A stretch of DNA of 37,560 bases, taken from contig JAEXPL010000324.1 of NCBI GenBank assembly GCA_023446865.1, positions 1-37,560 of the forward strand, given 5' to 3'. Within the stretch, counting starts at the first letter, position 1. Every line of letters begins with the position of its first letter. The notes under the pieces are model-generated. The model was not told the origin of the DNA and made no database searches. It was given only the letters and a program-made list of their open reading frames with translations. Positions 26,438-36,563 of the stretch are shown here, piece by piece. The stretch comes from Verrucomicrobiota bacterium (GTDB lineage Bacteria; Verrucomicrobiota; Verrucomicrobiia; Opitutales; Opitutaceae). Made by a program: the position numbers and the translations under genes.

Positions 26438-29326
26438 ATGAAGCACCGTACCCTGTCGCTCCTCTCGTTCGGCCTGCTCCTCGCCCTCGCGTTGCGCGCC
26501 CCCGCCGTCCCGCTCAACGCCCCGGCCACCGGTTGGCCGCACGCCACAAGCGATCTCGCCGTCGATCCGGCCGTCGTCTGGGGCCGACTCGACAACGGCC
26601 TGCGCTACGCGATCCTGCCCAATGCCGAGCCCAGGGACCGCGTGAGTGTGCGCCTCCTCGTCGAAACGGGCGCCCTCATGGAGACGGAGGACCAGCGCGG
26701 CCTTGCCCACTTCATCGAGCACATGGGCTTCAACGGCACCCGCAACTTCCCGCCCGGCCAGCTCGTCGAATACTTCCAGCGCCTCGGCATGGCCTTCGGG
26801 CCCGACACCAACGCCTCCACCGGCTTCGATCTCACGCAGTACCAGGTCGAGCTGCCCAAGAACGACGCCGACTCTCTGCGCGAGGCCTTCAAGGCCCTGC
26901 GCGACTATGCCGACGGCAACCTCTTTCTCCCCGAGGAGATCGAGCAGGAGCGCGGCGTCATCCTCGCCGAGAAACGCGAACGCGACTCCGCCGACTTCCG
27001 CGCGACGCTCGCCGAATTCGGCTTTGCCCTTCCCGAGACGCTCCTGCCCAAACGTTTTCCCATCGGCACCGAGGAGGTCATCCGCACCGCGCCGCGGGCC
27101 CAATTCGCCGACTACTACGACACCTGGTACCGGCCCGAACGCATGGCCTTGGTGGTCGTCGGACAGGTCGAGCCGGCGGCGGTCGCAACGCTCATCACCG
27201 CCGCCTTCGCCGACATGAAGGACCGCGCCCCGGCCCGGCCCGAACCGGAGATCGGCCGGATCGCGATGCCCGCCGGCGTGCGCGCCCACGTCCACCGCGA
27301 TCCGGAGCTGGCGCGAATCAGCGTTGGTATCCAGACCGTGGCACCCTACGCATTCGAGCCCGACACGGCCGCCAACCGGCTCAAATACCTGCCGCGCCAG
27401 CTCGCGTACGCGATGCTCAACCGCCGTTTCGACGAGCTGGCCAAACAGGAGGGCGCGCCCTTCACCACCGCCAGCGCCCACACCAGCGAGATGCTCGACT
27501 TCGTCTCCAACAGCTCGGTCGAGATCGTCACGACCAAGCCCGAGCAGTGGCGGCCCGCCCTCGCCGTCGCCGAACAGGAACTGCGCCGCGCCCTCGAGCA
27601 CGGTTTCCAGCCCGCCGAACTCCGCGAGGTCACGGCCAACATGGCCAACGCGCTCGACGACGCCGTGAAACAGGCGCCGACCCGCCGCTCGCCGGGCCTC
27701 GCCGCCGGCTTGGTCTCCACGATCCATGGACAGAACGTCTTCGCCCATCCCACCACCGTCCGTGACCTCTACCGGCCGGCGCTTGCCTCCGTCACCGTCG
27801 CCGACTGTCTCGCCGCGTTGCGGGAGGCGTGGACCGCGCCGGGCCGCCTGATCTTCGTCTCCGGCAACCTCCCGGCCGAGCTCGAGGCCGCCGCGGTCGA
27901 GGGCGCCTTCAACGACAGCCGGGGCATCGCCGTCGCCGCCCCGGCCAAGATCGCCGACACCGCGTGGGGCTACTCCGACTTCGGTCCCGCCGGGGCCATC
28001 ACCGCCCGCCGCGAAATCGCCGACCTCGGCATCGTGCAGGTCGACTTCGCCAATGGCGTAACGCTCAACCTCAAGAAGACCGACTTCCAGGCCTCCACAG
28101 TCCTCGTCTCGGCACGAATCGGCGGCGGCGGGCTCACCCAACCCGCCGACAAGCCCGGCCTCGACGTCTTCGCCCGCAGCGCCGCCAGCCTGATGGGGCT
28201 GGGTAAGCACAGCGCCGACGAACTCCGGCGCATCCTCGCCGGCCGTTCGGTCGGCGCCGGCCTCTCGGTCGACCGGGACGCCTTTGTGATCGGCGGCTCA
28301 ACCACACCCAAGGATCTTGAGCTCGAGCTCCAACTCCTCGCCGCCACCGCGTCCGATCCCGGCTACCGCCCGGAAGCCGAGCGATTGCTGCGCCGCGGCA
28401 TGGCGCAATACTACACCCAGCTGCAGCACACCCCGGAGGGGGTCTACTCGCTCGAGATCGCGCAGAAGCTCGCCAATGGCGACCCGCGGTTCGGCCTGCC
28501 GCCAATGGAAACGCTCTCACGCTACACGATGGCCGACGTCCGCGCTTGGCTCGAACCCGAGCTCGCGAAAGGCACGCTCGAACTGAGCATCGTCGGCGAC
28601 ATCGATCTCGAGGCGACGATCGCCGCCGCCGCGAAGACTTTCGGCGCCCTCCCGCCGCGCACCGCGAAGCCCCCCTACAGCGCGGAACGCAAGGTCGCCT
28701 ACCCCGCCGCCGGCTTCGCCGCCGAACGCAAGGTCCAGACCGAGATTCCCCGTGGCACGGTCTTCGTGTTCTGGCCGACCAACGACGCCCTCGATGTGCG
28801 GCGCAACCGCCGCCTGAACTTGCTCGCCGCCACGATCGAGGACCGGCTTCGGCTGAGGATCCGCGAAGGGCTCGGCGGCGCCTATAGCCCCGACACCGGC
28901 AACGACGGAAGCCTCACCTACCCCGGCTACGGAATCCTCTCGGTGCAGGTCGGTGTCGACCCCGCGCAGGCCAACGTGATTCTCAATGTCGTCCGGGAGA
29001 TCGGCGAGGCGCTCCGCACCAACGGCATCACCGACGACGAACTCGTCCGGATGAAGCAGCCCATCCTCACCAGCATTGTCGAAAGCGCGCGGACCAACTC
29101 CTACTGGCTCGCCAACGTGCTCAACTCCTGCCGCGAAATGCCCGAGCGGCTCGACTGGGCCCGCAATCGCACCGCCGACATCACCGCGATCACCCGCGAG
29201 GAGATCAACGCCCTCGCCGCCGAATACCTCCGGCCCGAGCGGCTGATCAGCTACGTCGTCCTGCCCGAGCCGATGCCCGGCACGCCGCCGGCCCAGCCGC
29301 AAGCCGTCGCTCCCGCGGCGAAATAA
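26438..29326 (+). CDS. M16-family zinc metallopeptidase (pitrilysin-like), exported
   Basis: A 962-aa exported protease with a signal peptide at residues 1-23. The inverted zinc motif is HFIEH (His91, Glu94, His95), with the third ligand probably Glu171 in EEIEQERGVILAEKR. It continues through several M16 domains. One is the inactive partner half, with RLRIREGLGGAYSPD near residue 805, the usual R/Y substrate-binding pair region. The ATG at 26438 was chosen because the signal peptide starts there; the frame is open far upstream without coding character. It is transcribed alone, divergent from waaA with a 150-base intergenic region. It likely degrades peptides in the periplasm or at the surface. 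Confidence 0.93.
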   Translation: MKHRTLSLLSFGLLLALALRAPAVPLNAPATGWPHATSDLAVDPAVVWGRLDNGLRYAILPNAEPRDRVSVRLLVETGALMETEDQRGLAHFIEHMGFNGTRNFPPGQLVEYFQRLGMAFGPDTNASTGFDLTQYQVELPKNDADSLREAFKALRDYADGNLFLPEEIEQERGVILAEKRERDSADFRATLAEFGFALPETLLPKRFPIGTEEVIRTAPRAQFADYYDTWYRPERMALVVVGQVEPAAVATLITAAFADMKDRAPARPEPEIGRIAMPAGVRAHVHRDPELARISVGIQTVAPYAFEPDTAANRLKYLPRQLAYAMLNRRFDELAKQEGAPFTTASAHTSEMLDFVSNSSVEIVTTKPEQWRPALAVAEQELRRALEHGFQPAELREVTANMANALDDAVKQAPTRRSPGLAAGLVSTIHGQNVFAHPTTVRDLYRPALASVTVADCLAALREAWTAPGRLIFVSGNLPAELEAAAVEGAFNDSRGIAVAAPAKIADTAWGYSDFGPAGAITARREIADLGIVQVDFANGVTLNLKKTDFQASTVLVSARIGGGGLTQPADKPGLDVFARSAASLMGLGKHSADELRRILAGRSVGAGLSVDRDAFVIGGSTTPKDLELELQLLAATASDPGYRPEAERLLRRGMAQYYTQLQHTPEGVYSLEIAQKLANGDPRFGLPPMETLSRYTMADVRAWLEPELAKGTLELSIVGDIDLEATIAAAAKTFGALPPRTAKPPYSAERKVAYPAAGFAAERKVQTEIPRGTVFVFWPTNDALDVRRNRRLNLLAATIEDRLRLRIREGLGGAYSPDTGNDGSLTYPGYGILSVQVGVDPAQANVILNVVREIGEALRTNGITDDELVRMKQPILTSIVESARTNSYWLANVLNSCREMPERLDWARNRTADITAITREEINALAAEYLRPERLISYVVLPEPMPGTPPAQPQAVAPAAK

Positions 29327-29341
29327 TCGCTCAACGCGGTC

Positions 29342-29420
29342 GGTCCGGTCTCCGACCGGACCCAACCGATTTCGCCACCAGCTGCGGTGCGCTCGCCCGG
29401 AGACCGGTCGCAGACCGGTC
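29342..29420. repeat. Paired-palindrome intergenic element, locus 2
   Basis: Perfect inverted repeats GGTCCGGTC/GACCGGACC (29342-29362, loop TCC) and GACCGGTC/GACCGGTC (29402-29420, loop GCA) are 39 bases apart, as at 16977-17055. The second is again followed by an ACTTG run (CCACTTG). A decayed third palindrome may sit near 29448-29467. The element fills the gap between the convergent M16 and sigma-54 activator genes, so it could also serve as a two-way transcription stop. Confidence 0.8.
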
Positions 29421-29531
29421 CCACTTGCAGCGCCATCCCACCCGCGGCACCGGGGCTCCGACCGGGCCCATTGATCCGGTCCGAGTGCGTTCGGCCCACG
29501 GCGACGTCCTTCCCCTAAACGCCCCCGACTC

Positions 29532-31046
<1,515 letters not shown>

Positions 31047-31058
31047 CGGAGGCGTGGA

Positions 31059-31089
31059 TTGACAACGGCGACGGCGCCGCGGCCAAATG
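31059..31089 (+). promoter_or_regulatory. Possible promoter of the M50 protease gene
   Basis: A perfect TTGACA lies at 31059-31064 in the 59-base divergent gap. The only -10 candidate at suitable distance, CAAATG (31084-31089, spacing 19), is poor. The site is therefore weakly supported. Confidence 0.28.
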
Positions 31090-31105
31090 GATTTTTTCCG
31101 TTCAA

Positions 31106-32224
31106 ATGCTCCGCTGGTCAATCGCCTTGTTCCGAGTCTTCGGCATCCGCTTGGAGGTCCACGCCACCTTTGTGGTCCTCCTCGCCTATGCCGGCTGGCT
31201 CGGTGCGCGCGACGATGGATGGCATGGACTCGTGTGGTCGGTGGCGTTCGTGGTGCTGATGTTCGGGGTCGTGGTGCTCCATGAGCTCGGACATTGCCTG
31301 GCCGCGCGCCGTTATGGCATCCGCACCAACCGCATCCTGCTCCTGCCCGTCGGCGGCATGGCGGAATTCGACGCCCTCCCCCGCCAACCCCGCCGCGAAC
31401 TCGTGATCGCGCTCGCCGGACCGGCCGTGAACTACCTGTTGATCGCCGTGATCTTCCTCAGCTTTGGCTGGCCATCCTCGCTGGCGGAGATCGCCCCACC
31501 CTCCAACCTCGGCGAAATCCCCGCCGCGCTGCTCGGTGTGAACCTCGTCATGGGCATCTTCAACCTGCTGCCGGCCTTCCCGATGGACGGGGGCCGTGTG
31601 TTGCGCTCGTTGCTGGCCATGCGGTTCGACTACCTCGTCGCCACCCGCTGGGCCGCGCGCTCCGGCCAGGTGATCGCCCTCTCCATCGCGACCTGGGCCG
31701 CCTACGCCTCGTACTTCGGGGGCGACAACCTCTGGCTGCTCGCCGGCCTTTTCCTCTTCATCGCCTATGGTGCCGAGACTGAGTACCGTTTCGTGCGCGA
31801 CCGCGAATTCTACGCCGGCCTGATCGTGGCCAATGTCACCCGCAGCGACTTCCTTGGCTTCCCGCCGGAGAGCACGGTGGCGGCGGCGTTCGAAGCGCTC
31901 CGGCGCACCGTGCCGCAGGATCTCCTGCTGATTGGGGCCGCCGGCCCGGTGGGAGTGGTGCCGCGAGCGCGCATCGCCGCGGCCCTGCGTGCCGGTCGTG
32001 AACAGGAGCCGCTGTCCGCCCATGCCGAGCACGAGTTTGCAGTCCTGCAGGCGGAATGGACCCTCGGTCCCGTCGTCACCGGGCTGCGCCGCAGTCGCCA
32101 ACGCCTCTACCCCGTCTATTCCTTCGACCGGCTCATCGGCGTCTGCGACATCGCCCGGATCGACGAAGCCGTGCGCCTGATCCGGCACTCCGCTCCGCGC
32201 CGCCTCGGTCGGACCGCGCTCTGA
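31106..32224 (+). CDS. Site-2 protease family membrane metallopeptidase (M50)
   Basis: A 372-aa intramembrane protease. The zinc site HELGH is in VVLHELGHCLAARRYGI (about residues 60-76). The second catalytic-site motif is NLLPAFPMDGGRVLRSL (about residues 152-168). About six membrane helices fill the first ~220 residues, with no PDZ domain. This resembles the SpoIVFB/Rip3 branch, which often carries CBS domains at the C-terminus. Here the last ~150 residues are soluble and could be a strongly diverged CBS pair. Substrate is unknown; such proteases usually cleave membrane anti-sigma factors or transcription factors. It starts 59 bases from the divergent sigma-54 regulator. Confidence 0.9.
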   Translation: MLRWSIALFRVFGIRLEVHATFVVLLAYAGWLGARDDGWHGLVWSVAFVVLMFGVVVLHELGHCLAARRYGIRTNRILLLPVGGMAEFDALPRQPRRELVIALAGPAVNYLLIAVIFLSFGWPSSLAEIAPPSNLGEIPAALLGVNLVMGIFNLLPAFPMDGGRVLRSLLAMRFDYLVATRWAARSGQVIALSIATWAAYASYFGGDNLWLLAGLFLFIAYGAETEYRFVRDREFYAGLIVANVTRSDFLGFPPESTVAAAFEALRRTVPQDLLLIGAAGPVGVVPRARIAAALRAGREQEPLSAHAEHEFAVLQAEWTLGPVVTGLRRSRQRLYPVYSFDRLIGVCDIARIDEAVRLIRHSAPRRLGRTAL

Positions 32225-32240
32225 CCCGCCCGCGAACACC

Positions 32241-32268
32241 AAAAAGCCGCTACCGGGCAGGTAGCGGC
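32241..32268 (-). terminator. Terminator between M50 protease and Cys-rich gene
   Basis: A 9-bp stem GCCGCTACC/GGTAGCGGC with a 5-base loop is flanked by AAAAA on the plus-strand 5' side. On the minus strand it therefore has a T5 tail and terminates the Cys-rich gene 22 bases after its stop. It begins 21 bases after the M50 stop and may also slow plus-strand readthrough. Confidence 0.85.
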
Positions 32269-32290
32269 GGGAAACGGGACACGTCCGGGA

Positions 32291-32566
32291 TCACTTCTTC
32301 TCCGGCGGGTTGCACTTCTCGCACTTCTTGCCGGCCTTCGCGGCCTCTTCGCAGCACGCCATCTTCTCCTTGTCGCACTTCGCCTTGTCGGCCTCGGTGC
32401 AGGATTTCTGGCAGCACTCGCCCTTGGCGCACTTCTCGCACTTGCATTCGCAGCACTTGGCCTTGTCGCAGTGGTCCTTCTTCTCGCAGGTGCCGCAGTT
32501 GGCCGAGGCGATGCCCGCGCCGAGGGCGAGCGCGGAGAGGACGATCAGAACACGGAGGGATTTCAT
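32291..32566 (-). CDS. Small secreted cysteine-rich protein
   Basis: A 91-aa protein. Residues 1-22 are a signal peptide (KSLRVLIVLSALALGAGIASA). The ~69-residue mature part has 16 cysteines in CxC, CC and CxxC spacings, with many Lys and Glu residues. All cysteines are in the predicted exported region. The pattern recalls metallothionein-like metal-binding proteins, but I recognise no defined family. A disulfide-rich structural or metal-sequestering role are the options. The gene stands alone with its own terminator. Small size is offset by the clean signal peptide and terminator, so it is very probably real. Confidence 0.85.
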   Translation of the reverse strand: MKSLRVLIVLSALALGAGIASANCGTCEKKDHCDKAKCCECKCEKCAKGECCQKSCTEADKAKCDKEKMACCEEAAKAGKKCEKCNPPEKK

Positions 32567-32724
32567 GGGAGGTAGACTAGGTTGGGAACTCGAACCCGGG
32601 CCGGGGCGCTGCTCGCGCCGCCGTCGAAACCCGAGGGCCGAGAGGATGTGTGGTCACTCCCTGAGGTCAAATGTTCCGGACCGGCGAGGCGGTCGCCAGC
32701 CGCCGGCCAACCAATCGCGTCCGC

Positions 32725-32757
32725 AAAAAAACCGGCCCGCCATCAGTGGCGGGCCGG
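32725..32757 (-). terminator. Terminator of tRNA-Leu
   Basis: On the minus strand a perfect 11-bp stem CCGGCCCGCCA/TGGCGGGCCGG with a 4-base loop is followed by seven Ts. It starts 5 bases after the tRNA 3' end and is the strongest terminator in the window. Confidence 0.93.
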
Positions 32758-32761
32758 AGAG

Positions 32762-32848
32762 TGGTGCCGAGGACAGGAGTCGAACCTGCACGCCCTTGCG
32801 GGCGCTAGACCCTGAATCTAGTGCGTCTGCCAATTCCGCCACCTCGGC
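32762..32848 (-). tRNA. tRNA-Leu (anticodon CAG)
   Basis: An 87-base class II tRNA. The acceptor stem is GCCGAGG/CCTCGGC with A73 and an encoded CCA end (32764-32762). The D arm is TGGCGGAATTGGCAGACGCA. The anticodon stem CTAGA/TCTAG encloses loop TTCAGGG, giving anticodon CAG, which reads CUG. The long variable arm is GCGCCCGCAAGGGCGT, and the T arm contains GGTTCGACTCC. The long variable arm plus CAG makes leucine certain. It is a single tRNA followed by a strong terminator. Confidence 0.97.
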
Positions 32849-32931
32849 GTCAGGGAGACGCGGACGGTGGACAGCGTCCGCGCCACCGGCAAGCGATTTC
32901 TCCGCGACCTGAAAAACAGTCCGCGCGCCGG

Positions 32932-33255
32932 TCAAACCGCCTTCTTCAGCGACGGTTTGGCGTGGATCCAGTAGCGCGAGACCACGAGGTAGTTGTGGCG
33001 CAGGTCGTAGCCGAACTCGGTATCGTTAATCTGGAGATTGAGTGCGGGATCCTTGTCGCCCTTCTGCCGCAGCAGCGTGCGCATCGCCTCGTAGTCGCGG
33101 GTCACGAGCGCCTTGGCCGCGTTGAACGCCTCCTCGATGCTGAAGTTCTCGCCCCAGCAATGTGACTTCTGGGCGGCGGAACCCTCATCGCGCGAAGTGA
33201 GGGTGAACTGGAATAGCGAGTAGGTCTCGGGAGTGAGTTCAGGTAGGACGTTCAT
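32932..33255 (-). CDS. Conserved-looking small protein of unknown function
   Basis: A 107-aa soluble protein with no signal peptide or membrane helix. It has mixed alpha/beta character: an N-terminal strand (YSLFQFTLTSRDEG), a CWGENFSIEEAFNAAKALV segment, a helix with LLRQKGDKDP, and a C-terminal aromatic stretch GYDLRHNYLVVSRYWI. I do not recognise a family. Codon use looks normal for this genome, and the ATG at 33255 begins a compact protein; the frame is open 12 codons more upstream. It is 84 bases from tRNA-Leu, on the same strand. Confidence 0.68.
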   Translation of the reverse strand: MNVLPELTPETYSLFQFTLTSRDEGSAAQKSHCWGENFSIEEAFNAAKALVTRDYEAMRTLLRQKGDKDPALNLQINDTEFGYDLRHNYLVVSRYWIHAKPSLKKAV

Positions 33256-33448
33256 GTGGGGCTTGCGGGGCTTGCACTGACTCTGCGCCACAATGCGAGG
33301 GGAATCCCCCCAGGAAGTCGAGGGAAAGATTCCTCAGGGCGCACCAGAAACACACGCCCACCGCCCCGCCTCCGACATGGCCTGCAATCCGATGCAACCA
33401 AGCTCGCCGCAAGCGGTCGATTCCCTATCCTTGCCGTGCCTTCCGACC

Positions 33449-34390
33449 ATGCGCCGAACCCTTGCCCTCTCTCTCCTCCTGGCCTGTTGTTCCGCCGCTC
33501 CCACCCGCGCCGACATCAACCGCAGCGCTACCGGCAGCACGGTCGACGACCAGGATGCCATCAGCATCCGGGGCATCTTCGACTTCCAACTGCCGAAGAT
33601 CATCCTGCCCGAGTCGTTGCGGTTCACCCTCAACCCGATGCTCGGCGATTTCGCCCGCAAGGATTACGTCCGCATCCGCGCGGGCTGGCGTTACGCGCCC
33701 ACCAAGCACTTCGAACTGAGCGCCGAGATCGTGCCGTACCTCGACAACTTCGGCGGCCGCGGCACCGGCGGAGCCGGAATCGCGGAATACCGACTGGGGA
33801 CAAAGTTCGCCTGGCACACGTTGCTCCAGCCGTATGTCGACACGGCGTTCGGCGTGACGGCGGCGGTCCCCGCACCGGACGCACCGCCGCAACTCTCGAT
33901 CGGCACCACCCGCGTCACTCCCTACGTGACATTCTCCCGCGACCTGAAATTCGCGCAGGGCCTCGGAGCGTTCCTCAATGTCGGCTACGAGGTCTTCGAC
34001 TCCGACCCCGACCCCACGCGCGTGCCCCGCTACCGTCCCATCCGAGACAACCTCATTGTCACGCCGGGCGTCGTGCTGCACCGCGCGCCGTGGCACTACA
34101 CTCTGGCGACATCGCTGCGCACCACCGCCCTCGACGGTGAAGGGCGCGAGTACTTCAGCGTGCTGCCATCGGTGAGCTTCGAGGTGCCCGCCCGCTGGGT
34201 GCCACGGCTGCCCGGCCGACTCGTCGTGGGCGCGGGCTACGAAGCGATCTTCTTCGGCAACGAGATCGAGCACCGCGTCACCTCTCGTTTCCGTTGGGAT
34301 CTCGATTGGGCCAAGGCCGCGCGCGACCTCGGCAGCGACGTCCTCGAGCGCATGCCTTGGCGCAACGGCCACGGCGACGCGAAGCCCTGA
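33449..34390 (+). CDS. Probable outer-membrane beta-barrel protein
   Basis: A 313-aa exported protein with a signal peptide at residues ~1-22 (MRRTLALSLLLACCSAAPTRA). The body has alternating polar/hydrophobic strands ending in aromatic residues (FTLNPMLGDFARKDYVRIRAGWRY, FGGRGTGGAGIAEYRLGTKFAWHT). This suggests a barrel. The second cysteine-rich stretch (LLACCS) is a poor lipobox, so signal peptidase I cleavage after TRA is preferred. The C-terminal residues do not end in the usual aromatic barrel signature, so the topology is uncertain. No family is recognised. It is transcribed alone and converges on pcm, 24 bases away. Confidence 0.72.
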   Translation: MRRTLALSLLLACCSAAPTRADINRSATGSTVDDQDAISIRGIFDFQLPKIILPESLRFTLNPMLGDFARKDYVRIRAGWRYAPTKHFELSAEIVPYLDNFGGRGTGGAGIAEYRLGTKFAWHTLLQPYVDTAFGVTAAVPAPDAPPQLSIGTTRVTPYVTFSRDLKFAQGLGAFLNVGYEVFDSDPDPTRVPRYRPIRDNLIVTPGVVLHRAPWHYTLATSLRTTALDGEGREYFSVLPSVSFEVPARWVPRLPGRLVVGAGYEAIFFGNEIEHRVTSRFRWDLDWAKAARDLGSDVLERMPWRNGHGDAKP

Positions 34391-34414
34391 GGCCGAGGTC
34401 GGGAGTTCCACGCG

Positions 34415-35149
34415 TCACCGGATGCCGGACGCGCCTCGTTGCGGCGAGCCGTCCCGCACTGTGGTCCTCTCCTGCTCGGTGCCGCCGACCAGCGGCACGA
34501 AGCGCACCGCGAGCACGCGCTCGTCGCGCAGACGCCCTGCCTCCTTGGTGAACCGGTGTAGCCATTGCTCGTGGCGGTCGCCCAACGGCACCACCAAGCG
34601 GCCGCGTTCCTCCATTTGCTCCACCCACGTCGGCTCGAGAGCCCGCGGCGCAGCCGTCACGATCACCGCCGAAAACGGAGCCCGCTCCGCCCACCCCGCC
34701 CGTCCGTCACCGACGCGGCTTGCGACGTTCGGCACGCCCAATTCGGCCCAAACACCCCGAGCGCGTTGGGCCAACTCGGGGAGAATCTCGACCGTGCAGA
34801 CTTCGCCTGCGAGGGCCGCCAGCACGGCCGTCTGGTACCCGCAACCGGTGCCGATCTCGAGCACGCGATCGCCCTCGTGCAGAGCGAGCAACTGGGTCAT
34901 CAGCGCCACGATATAGGGCTGCGAGATCGTCTGACCCGCGCCAATCGGCAGCGGCTCGTCGGCATAGGCGGCGGCGCAAACGGTCGCGGGAGTGAAACGA
35001 TGCCGCGGCACCGCGCGCATCGCCGTCAGGACGCGTCGGTCGCGGATGTCCCTCGCCGCGAGTTGCTGCGCCACCATCGCCTCGCGTTCGCCGGAGCGCT
35101 CCCGCGCCAGTGCCTCGTCCGCAAGCCAGCGAGTCAGCAGGTCGTTCAT
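34415..35149 (-). CDS. pcm: Protein-L-isoaspartate O-methyltransferase
   Basis: A 244-aa SAM-dependent enzyme that repairs isoaspartyl residues in aged proteins. Hallmarks are REAMVAQQLAARDIRDRRVL, AMRAVPRHRF, PIGAGQTISQPYIVA, SAM motif VLEIGTGCGYQTAVLA and VGDGRAGW. FVPLVGG lies near the C-terminus. It is slightly longer than the usual ~210-220 residues, with ~20 extra C-terminal residues. The ATG at 35149 is supported by GGAG at good spacing and by the family start; the open frame upstream lacks coding character. Confidence 0.93.
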   Translation of the reverse strand: MNDLLTRWLADEALARERSGEREAMVAQQLAARDIRDRRVLTAMRAVPRHRFTPATVCAAAYADEPLPIGAGQTISQPYIVALMTQLLALHEGDRVLEIGTGCGYQTAVLAALAGEVCTVEILPELAQRARGVWAELGVPNVASRVGDGRAGWAERAPFSAVIVTAAPRALEPTWVEQMEERGRLVVPLGDRHEQWLHRFTKEAGRLRDERVLAVRFVPLVGGTEQERTTVRDGSPQRGASGIR

Positions 35150-35279
35150 GGCTTCTCCGCCGGGACTATACGGTCGGCCGCCCCGCCAGCGAGTTCGACA
35201 CGGCGGCTTTCGTTGGCCGCGAAACAGCTTTGACCCCCGCCGCCGCTTGGCGCGTCTTGGCCTTGTCACTGCACCGATC

Positions 35280-36422
35280 ATGCCCGCCCCGCCATCGTCC
35301 AACCTTTCCCGCCCCGCCTGCCACTGGTTGCGAGCGGGCGTGGTCGTGGCCGTGCTGGCCTTGGTCGCCTGCCGCTGGGACACGCGCACCGGCTTCACCG
35401 AGTTGGTCCGCTTCGGTGACGCCCAGGCCGAACACCGCCTGCCCGCAGTCGCCGCCCTGCCGATCGCCTCGACTCCCGGTCAGGGCTACGATGGCCAGTT
35501 CTACGCCCAGCTCGCCGTCGACCCGCGGATCGTCGCGCCCGAGGTGCAGCAGGCGCTCGACCTGCCGGCCTACCGTGCCCAGCGCATCCTCCTGCCGCTG
35601 CTGGCCCACCTGGCGGTGAAACCATGGTGGATACTCCAGACGTTCGCCCTGCTCAATGTCGCGGCGTGGCTGCTCTTCGCCCATTTCTGGTGGAAGGAAA
35701 CAACCGAACTCGCGCCCGACCGCGCGCCGTGGCTGTGGCTCGCCGGAGTGCTGTCGCTCGGTGCGCTCGACAGCGTTCGCTTCGCGCTCGTCGACCTGCC
35801 CGCTGCGCTCCTGCTCCTGCTGGCGGTGCGCAGCACGCGCCGGAACGCTGCTGGCCGGGCCTCGCTATGGCTGGCCGGCGGCGGTCTCGCCCGCGAAACC
35901 GCCCTGCTGGCTGCGCCGGCGATCGACCATTCCTCGTCTTGGAAACGCTGGTTACTACGCGCGCTATGCGTGTTGCCCACGCTCGGTTGGATGTTCTGGC
36001 TGCGACTCCACCTTCCCGGAGGCGGAGGCTTCGCCGGCAACTTCGCCTGGCCCGCCTGCGCTCTCGCCGAGCATCTTGTCCGCTGCGGATGGGAACTGAC
36101 CCACGGCAACTTCGACTCGCGCTACGCCTGGGGATTGATCGGCGCGTTCGGATTCGCCTTCCAGTCGGTTCACGTGCTCCTGCATACCCGCCGCGAGTGG
36201 ACGAATCCGTGGCTGCGTGCCGGAATCGGCTTCGCCCTTCTGTTCTGGGTGTTGGGTGGTTTCGTGTGGGGCGGGTACTGGGCGGTGGCCCGCACCTGCC
36301 TGCCGCTCACGCTGGCCTTCAATCTCACGCTACCCGCCGGCCGCCGCGCATTCTGGTGGCGCTTCGCCCTCGGGAACGCGTGCCTGCTGCATGGAATCTA
36401 CCGGATGATCCCCGCGTTTTGA
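35280..36422 (+). CDS. Multi-pass membrane protein, possibly in surface glycan synthesis
   Basis: A 380-aa protein with about eight hydrophobic segments spread over its length. After the first helix comes GQGYDGQFYAQLAVDP, then YRAQRILLPLLA. The DGQFY pattern following the first helix is typical of a family of GT-C-like polytopic proteins annotated as cell-surface glycopolymer formation proteins. Assignment is by this motif only. Trp is abundant in the C-terminal half. It is divergent from pcm with a 130-base gap and runs toward topB; the gap to topB is 141 bases. Confidence 0.72.
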   Translation: MPAPPSSNLSRPACHWLRAGVVVAVLALVACRWDTRTGFTELVRFGDAQAEHRLPAVAALPIASTPGQGYDGQFYAQLAVDPRIVAPEVQQALDLPAYRAQRILLPLLAHLAVKPWWILQTFALLNVAAWLLFAHFWWKETTELAPDRAPWLWLAGVLSLGALDSVRFALVDLPAALLLLLAVRSTRRNAAGRASLWLAGGGLARETALLAAPAIDHSSSWKRWLLRALCVLPTLGWMFWLRLHLPGGGGFAGNFAWPACALAEHLVRCGWELTHGNFDSRYAWGLIGAFGFAFQSVHVLLHTRREWTNPWLRAGIGFALLFWVLGGFVWGGYWAVARTCLPLTLAFNLTLPAGRRAFWWRFALGNACLLHGIYRMIPAF

Positions 36423-36563
36423 GCGCAGCGGTGTTTGTAATTACGACTTGAATCCCCCCGTTGCCTTCGGCAACCGTGCGCGCCCACGCACACGCGAGAG
36501 ACGGGAGCTCTGCAAAACGCGGGCTTGAAAATTCCCGCCGCGAGCCTAGCGAACAACCCCTTC

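Noticed and set aside
26339..28210. Open minus-strand frame across the M16 peptidase
   Set aside because: It is antisense to a gene with a clear zinc site and has no recognisable domain.
33449..33520. Lipoprotein signal in the outer-membrane-like protein
   Set aside because: LLACCS has Leu at -2, off the lipobox consensus; TRA just downstream is a better signal peptidase I site.
36423..36563. Terminator or regulatory RNA before topB
   Set aside because: Only a small hairpin (GTTGCC/GGCAAC near 36459-36473) without a T-run is present.
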